This document shows positions 15,928 to 18,931 of a DNA stretch of 18,931 bases, in pieces. The stretch comes from Paludibacter sp. UBA5753. Lineage in GTDB: Bacteria; Bacteroidota; Bacteroidia; Bacteroidales; Paludibacteraceae. The position numbers and the translations under genes were made by a program. The notes below the pieces were generated by a model that saw only the letters and a list, made by a program, of their open reading frames with translations, had not been told where the DNA came from and searched no databases. The stretch spans positions 1-18,931 of the forward strand of contig DIFH01000113.1 in assembly GCA_002427615.1 (NCBI GenBank). Direction: 5' to 3'. Each line of letters starts with the position of its first letter. The stretch's first letter is position 1.

Positions 15928-18038
15928 ATAGTTACTGGTGTAAACACTTTCGACCCATTTGAAAAAATACTCAGTTTTGAATCGGGAGGAGAAGTTATTG
16001 GGTTCCATGTACTTGCAACATAAGTAGGATCATCAGTTTTTGTTGTTGGTTTTTCCCAACGACCTATACTAGCTAATAAGGCATTTGGAGAAGTTTTAGA
16101 ATAATCCGCTCCGTCAACAGGTGCACTTGAGCCGATTATAAATAAAAGCGATATGTCTGTAATATCTGCCCATCTAAATGCTGCATCCAGAGTATAATTT
16201 ACTCCGGCAGTTAAAGTAACCTTCTGATAAGCAGCAAAAGCAGAGACTCCAGTAGTAGGTTGGTTAACTGATACTTTCAAACAGCCACCTGCACCTGCAG
16301 ATGGAATAACAGCAGTATGACCAAGCTCATATGAAGGATAATTTGCAGTTGACACAGTATTCAAAAAAGAGGTTGACCATAATGTTGCATTTATAGTTTC
16401 CAAATCACCACCTTTTACTCTACTATCCGTCAATCCTTCCGATTGTTTTTCATCAGCCAAAGGATTATTCCAGAATTCTTTCATGATATCTGTTGCATTT
16501 ACATTTTGTACAACATTTCTTTGTTGATCGATTGCAAGACAAGCAGCAATTGCAGAGGTTTGTGCAAGAACCATGAATACTGGTTCCATCCGGATGGAAC
16601 CATACGCCATATGAGAAGCTGAAAGACAAACAGGTACCAATAGATTGGTGACCTCTATCTTCTTTGGAGTAATCGCTCCATATGATATCGGATAAGGATC
16701 AAAACCTCCAATTTCGACGTTTCCTTCATTCTTTACCATGCCGTTTGCGATCAAACGGTCGCAATTATGGGAATCCATTGTATATGCAGCCCAACCAACT
16801 CCATCCGAAACAATCTCTTTGCCTTGACAATGATGTTGTGTCATTACAGTCTGACCAATCATTCGTCTGCTTTCTCTTATATAGAGCTGATGTGACCAGT
16901 GATTGTTATCTACATATTCGTCTTTGGGATAACCCCATTGCAACATTCCCTCACGTACAAATTCAGGAACACGGGAATCATGACCTACGAAATACAGAAG
17001 TCCTTTTGTATAGTCTTCATGAAACTTCCATATTTTTTTTCTTTCTTCATAACTTGCTTCAGGATAATTCCAGTTTTCGCCGATAACATCTGTAGAAAAG
17101 CCTCCGTAATTGTTTATATCAGTTTTTCCGTTAGGCATCATACTCCAGATAAATATATCTGTGAATTTTTTCCACGTATTTTTTTCTTTTAGGCGCAGCA
17201 ATAATTCATATCGCTTCGGTTCATAATTATCCGGTATCATGATTGAATTTCTATTTTCCGCAATATTCGTTAGCGTTATACGGAAATTATATGCTTGTAT
17301 TTTCTTGTCTCCTGTTCCATTAGGTTCAATATTCGCATCCCTTATTCCATAAATCAAACCGCTATTCTTGTCCCCTTTAATCACATAAGGGTCTATGTCA
17401 TTTGGAAGTTGGTGTCCATTCATTAGTTGCACACCATTATATGTTTCATTATAAAGAGAATTCGGCTCTCGACCAAAAGTATAAGAGACTCCGGATTTTG
17501 CCATTAGATCTCCCTCATAAGAACAATCGATAAAAACTTTAGCACGAATTATCTTATTTGTCTCTTTAAGCGGGTTTAAAGAGTTTTCAATCTCAATTGT
17601 ATTTATCACATTATCCTCTTTCAACACAGAGGCCAAACGACTATTGTAGCAAACCTCAATGTTACCCTTTTTGATATATTCATTGAAAACCTCCTCAGCT
17701 ACTTTCGGTTCGAAGGTCCATTGCTCCAATTTTCCATAATGTTGCCCTATTCTGCGATAGAAATCCAGAGCAAGTCCTTGCACAACGTATTTATTCCCAA
17801 TATCTGTGGATCCTAACCCGCCCGAACTCATCCCACCCAAATGTCTGCCCGGTTCTATTAACAATACGCTCTTCCCTGATTGATGTGCAGTATATGCAGC
17901 TATTACTCCAGCTGATGTTCCACCGTATACACAAATATCCACATCACTAATTTCTTCGTAACTTCTTGCTGCTGTTTCGGCTACAACCATTATTATTACA
18001 GAAATAGTAACTAACAGCCTAAAAATCTTATTATTCAT
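15606..18038 (-). CDS. secreted FAD-dependent oxidoreductase with CBM-like module and T9SS-type tail
   Basis: First gene of the operon. The ATG at 18038 gives 810 residues starting with a signal peptide (MNNKIFRLLVTISVIIMVVA); the ATG at 18125 would put 29 polar residues in front of it and is rejected. Residues about 30-530 form the same FAD domain as the downstream paralogue, with VYGGTSAGVIAAYTA, GGMSSGGLGSTDIG, FIDCSYEGDL, TQHHCQGKE and GSIRMEPVFMVLAQTSAIA. The C-terminal part differs: about 543-735 is a jelly-roll of carbohydrate-binding type, ending in FNLYIDNVTLTSS. Residues about 743-810 then resemble a T9SS type A sorting domain, ending NKLKTGLYVINIDGRAYKII. If that signal works, the protein crosses the outer membrane and stays on the cell surface, unlike its paralogue. 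The reaction is unknown; an oxidation on a sugar or sugar acid is an inference from the setting. Confidence 0.85.
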   Translation of the reverse strand: MNNKIFRLLVTISVIIMVVAETAARSYEEISDVDICVYGGTSAGVIAAYTAHQSGKSVLLIEPGRHLGGMSSGGLGSTDIGNKYVVQGLALDFYRRIGQHYGKLEQWTFEPKVAEEVFNEYIKKGNIEVCYNSRLASVLKEDNVINTIEIENSLNPLKETNKIIRAKVFIDCSYEGDLMAKSGVSYTFGREPNSLYNETYNGVQLMNGHQLPNDIDPYVIKGDKNSGLIYGIRDANIEPNGTGDKKIQAYNFRITLTNIAENRNSIMIPDNYEPKRYELLLRLKEKNTWKKFTDIFIWSMMPNGKTDINNYGGFSTDVIGENWNYPEASYEERKKIWKFHEDYTKGLLYFVGHDSRVPEFVREGMLQWGYPKDEYVDNNHWSHQLYIRESRRMIGQTVMTQHHCQGKEIVSDGVGWAAYTMDSHNCDRLIANGMVKNEGNVEIGGFDPYPISYGAITPKKIEVTNLLVPVCLSASHMAYGSIRMEPVFMVLAQTSAIAACLAIDQQRNVVQNVNATDIMKEFWNNPLADEKQSEGLTDSRVKGGDLETINATLWSTSFLNTVSTANYPSYELGHTAVIPSAGAGGCLKVSVNQPTTGVSAFAAYQKVTLTAGVNYTLDAAFRWADITDISLLFIIGSSAPVDGADYSKTSPNALLASIGRWEKPTTKTDDPTYVASTWNPITSPPDSKLSIFSNGSKVFTPVTIGDYYLVIKATAPAGKVFNLYIDNVTLTSSTATGVNEINTSNDIILSHDGRIEVKKNIVLNSVKIYGINGELIEASIPNAISFVSNKLKTGLYVINIDGRAYKIIMK

Positions 18039-18210
18039 ATTTAAATTTTTGCAAATAGATTTACCACTAACAGTCTGAACAATAATCTCTTTTTGACTTA
18101 ATAGTTGCATATATATGCGTGACAATATAAAATAAACTCATTGGAGAATATTTCCAGTGACATTAACTAACATCAATGTTTTTAAAATTGTATATGTGAT
18201 TGACTATTGG

Positions 18211-18222
18211 CTGAATATTCAG
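18211..18222. promoter_or_regulatory. perfect 12-base palindrome, possible operator
   Basis: CTGAATATTCAG is a perfect dyad 172 bases upstream of the operon's first start codon. Its flanks GGCT and AGCC (18209-18212 and 18227-18230) are also complementary. A regulator binding site is plausible, but AT-rich palindromes of this size occur by chance. Confidence 0.25.
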
Positions 18223-18378
18223 TAATTAGCCGATTGAGATAAAACTTGTCAGCTAAACATGTTGATTCATTAAACAGGTGGAACTGATTGTAGTTCCTTA
18301 GATATAAAGATATTGTTAATTAAAGTCTACTGTAAGAAGCCTTAGGATTAAAAAAACATATTTATATGGAGACCTCAT

Positions 18379-18404
18379 GAGCAGAGGAGTATTCTCTTTT
18401 GCTC
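18379..18404 (+). other. hairpin in the operon leader
   Basis: GAGCAGAGGAG (18379-18389), loop TATT, then CTCTTTTGCTC (18394-18404) give 11 pairs, two of them G-U in + strand RNA. No U-tract follows, so it is not a terminator. Function unknown. Confidence 0.3.
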
Positions 18405-18552
18405 AGTAAATTGTGTGGTTGTTACTGTTTATATTGTTTTCAGAATAAATTCAATATAGTATATAAACGACTCGTTCCCTATTCTTATAGAAACAATGTA
18501 TCTCACACAACATATACTTTACCTGTTTGAAGATTTAAAAAACAAATAAATA

Positions 18553-18603
18553 TTGTCCGAAAAAAGCAATCGAAATACCCTCTTTTTGCTTTTTTTCGGA
18601 CAA
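18553..18603 (-). terminator. intrinsic terminator of the gene at the right edge
   Basis: On the minus strand TTGTCCG, a run of seven A, GCAA, a 16-base loop and a matching TTGC-T6-CGGACAA arm make a stem of 17 pairs with one bulged base. A T-rich stretch ending TTTGTTTTTT follows within about 20 bases. It begins 6 bases after the stop of the partial gene, separating it from the operon. Confidence 0.75.
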
Positions 18604-18609
18604 TAAAAA

Positions 18610-18931
18610 TTATTTTACAACGGCTTTATGAGCTTTTCCATCTATGCTTATAATATACAATCCAGTCTTTAATTTACAAGAAACAAAACTGTTAGCATTT
18701 GGTATTGAGGCTTCAATTAATTCACCATTTATACCATAAATCTTTACGCTATTTAACACGACATTCCTTTTTACTTCAATTCGTTCATCATGACTCAATA
18801 TTATATCATTGCTGGTGTTGATTTCATTTACTCCGGTAGCAGTTGATGAAGTCAAGGTGACATTATCTATGTAAAGATTAAAGACCTTTCCAGCCGGAGC
18901 AGTAGCCTTAATTACTAAATAATAATCTCCG
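18610..18931 (-). CDS. C-terminal end of a secreted protein with CBM-like module and T9SS-type tail, cut by window edge
   Basis: The frame is open from the window edge to the TAA at 18610-18612 and shows 106 codons. There is no start inside the window; the TTG at 18855 is internal and reads as leucine in the paralogue. The visible part covers GDYYLVIKATAPAGKVFNLY, then DNVTLTSSTATGVNEINTSN, and a T9SS type A-like tail ending LKTGLYIISIDGKAHKAVVK. It is nearly identical to the end of the oxidoreductase at 15606, so this may be a third oxidoreductase paralogue or another enzyme sharing the same surface-anchoring end. The catalytic part lies outside the window. It has its own terminator at 18553-18603. 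Confidence 0.8.
   Translation of the reverse strand, partial: GDYYLVIKATAPAGKVFNLYIDNVTLTSSTATGVNEINTSNDIILSHDERIEVKRNVVLNSVKIYGINGELIEASIPNANSFVSCKLKTGLYIISIDGKAHKAVVK
18610..18931 (-). repeat. duplicated 3' gene end, copy 2
   Basis: Partner of 15606-15927. The identity reaches the window edge, so the duplicated unit is longer than the 322 bases seen here. Confidence 0.92.

Larger units (their letters stand above)
18039..18552. promoter_or_regulatory. 514-base non-coding leader and likely promoter region of the operon
   Basis: No credible ORF is present apart from the short N-terminal extension discussed for the oxidoreductase. The terminator upstream (18553-18603) isolates this stretch from the next gene, so the operon promoter should lie here. 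I found no good match to the Bacteroidota TTG / TAnnTTTG pair on the minus strand. The region holds a 12-base palindrome (18211-18222) and a hairpin (18379-18404), both possible control sites. Confidence 0.5.

Noticed and set aside
18039..18125. 29-codon N-terminal extension of the first oxidoreductase
   Set aside because: The signal peptide begins at the ATG at 18038, as in the paralogue; the extension is polar and unlike it.
1..18931. CRISPR arrays, tRNA or rRNA genes, plasmid or phage origin
   Set aside because: I saw no regularly spaced direct repeats with unique spacers, no tRNA- or rRNA-like segments, and no iteron clusters; the only repeat clusters are the IS end and the gene-end duplication.

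Overview
The window looks like chromosomal DNA of an AT-rich Bacteroidota species, most likely of the order Bacteroidales. The support is an RteC-type regulator (otherwise known from CTnDOT-like Bacteroides conjugative transposons), a run of secreted GH2/GH3 glycosidases of Bacteroidota type, a C-terminal domain resembling a type IX secretion (T9SS) sorting signal, and starts without Shine-Dalgarno sequences. All convincing genes lie on the minus strand, so transcription runs from high to low coordinates.

Left part (1-2522) is accessory DNA. It holds the 5' end of an IS21-family istA gene with a repeat-rich IS end (four copies of a TGGTCAGCATGCTCCG-type repeat; proposed boundary near 538), a RibD/dihydrofolate reductase-like gene, a long imperfect palindrome (1154-1305) resembling an integron attC site or a structured RNA, and an orphan RteC-family gene with no in-frame ATG start. 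No integrase, transfer gene or integron integrase is visible.

Central and right part (2420-18038) is a probable six-gene operon for breaking down a complex glycan. In transcription order it has a secreted FAD-dependent oxidoreductase with a carbohydrate-binding-like module and a T9SS-like tail; a second paralogous FAD oxidoreductase with a golvesin-like C-terminal domain; a polysaccharide deacetylase (NodB fold); a sialate O-acetylesterase fused to a GH3 glycosidase in one 1364-residue protein; a GH2 enzyme with a DUF4982-type C-terminal region; and a LacZ-like GH2 beta-galactosidase followed by a strong intrinsic terminator. Gaps are 9 and 13 bases at the oxidoreductase/deacetylase/esterase-GH3 junctions and 60-161 bases elsewhere. 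Every product has a signal peptide. The set fits removal of acetyl groups plus exo-cleavage of beta-linked sugars, together with a redox step of unknown substrate. No SusC/SusD pair, regulator or transporter is in the window.

Right edge (18039-18931) is a 514-base non-coding leader upstream of the operon, a strong terminator (18553-18603), and the last 106 codons of another gene. Its end is a near-copy of the end of the first oxidoreductase; the 138 bases nearest the window edge are identical.

The most notable points are the attC-like palindrome, the esterase-GH3 fusion whose two halves differ in base composition, a duplicated 76-base signal-peptide segment shared by two adjacent unrelated genes, and the repeated oxidoreductase genes with exchanged C-terminal modules.
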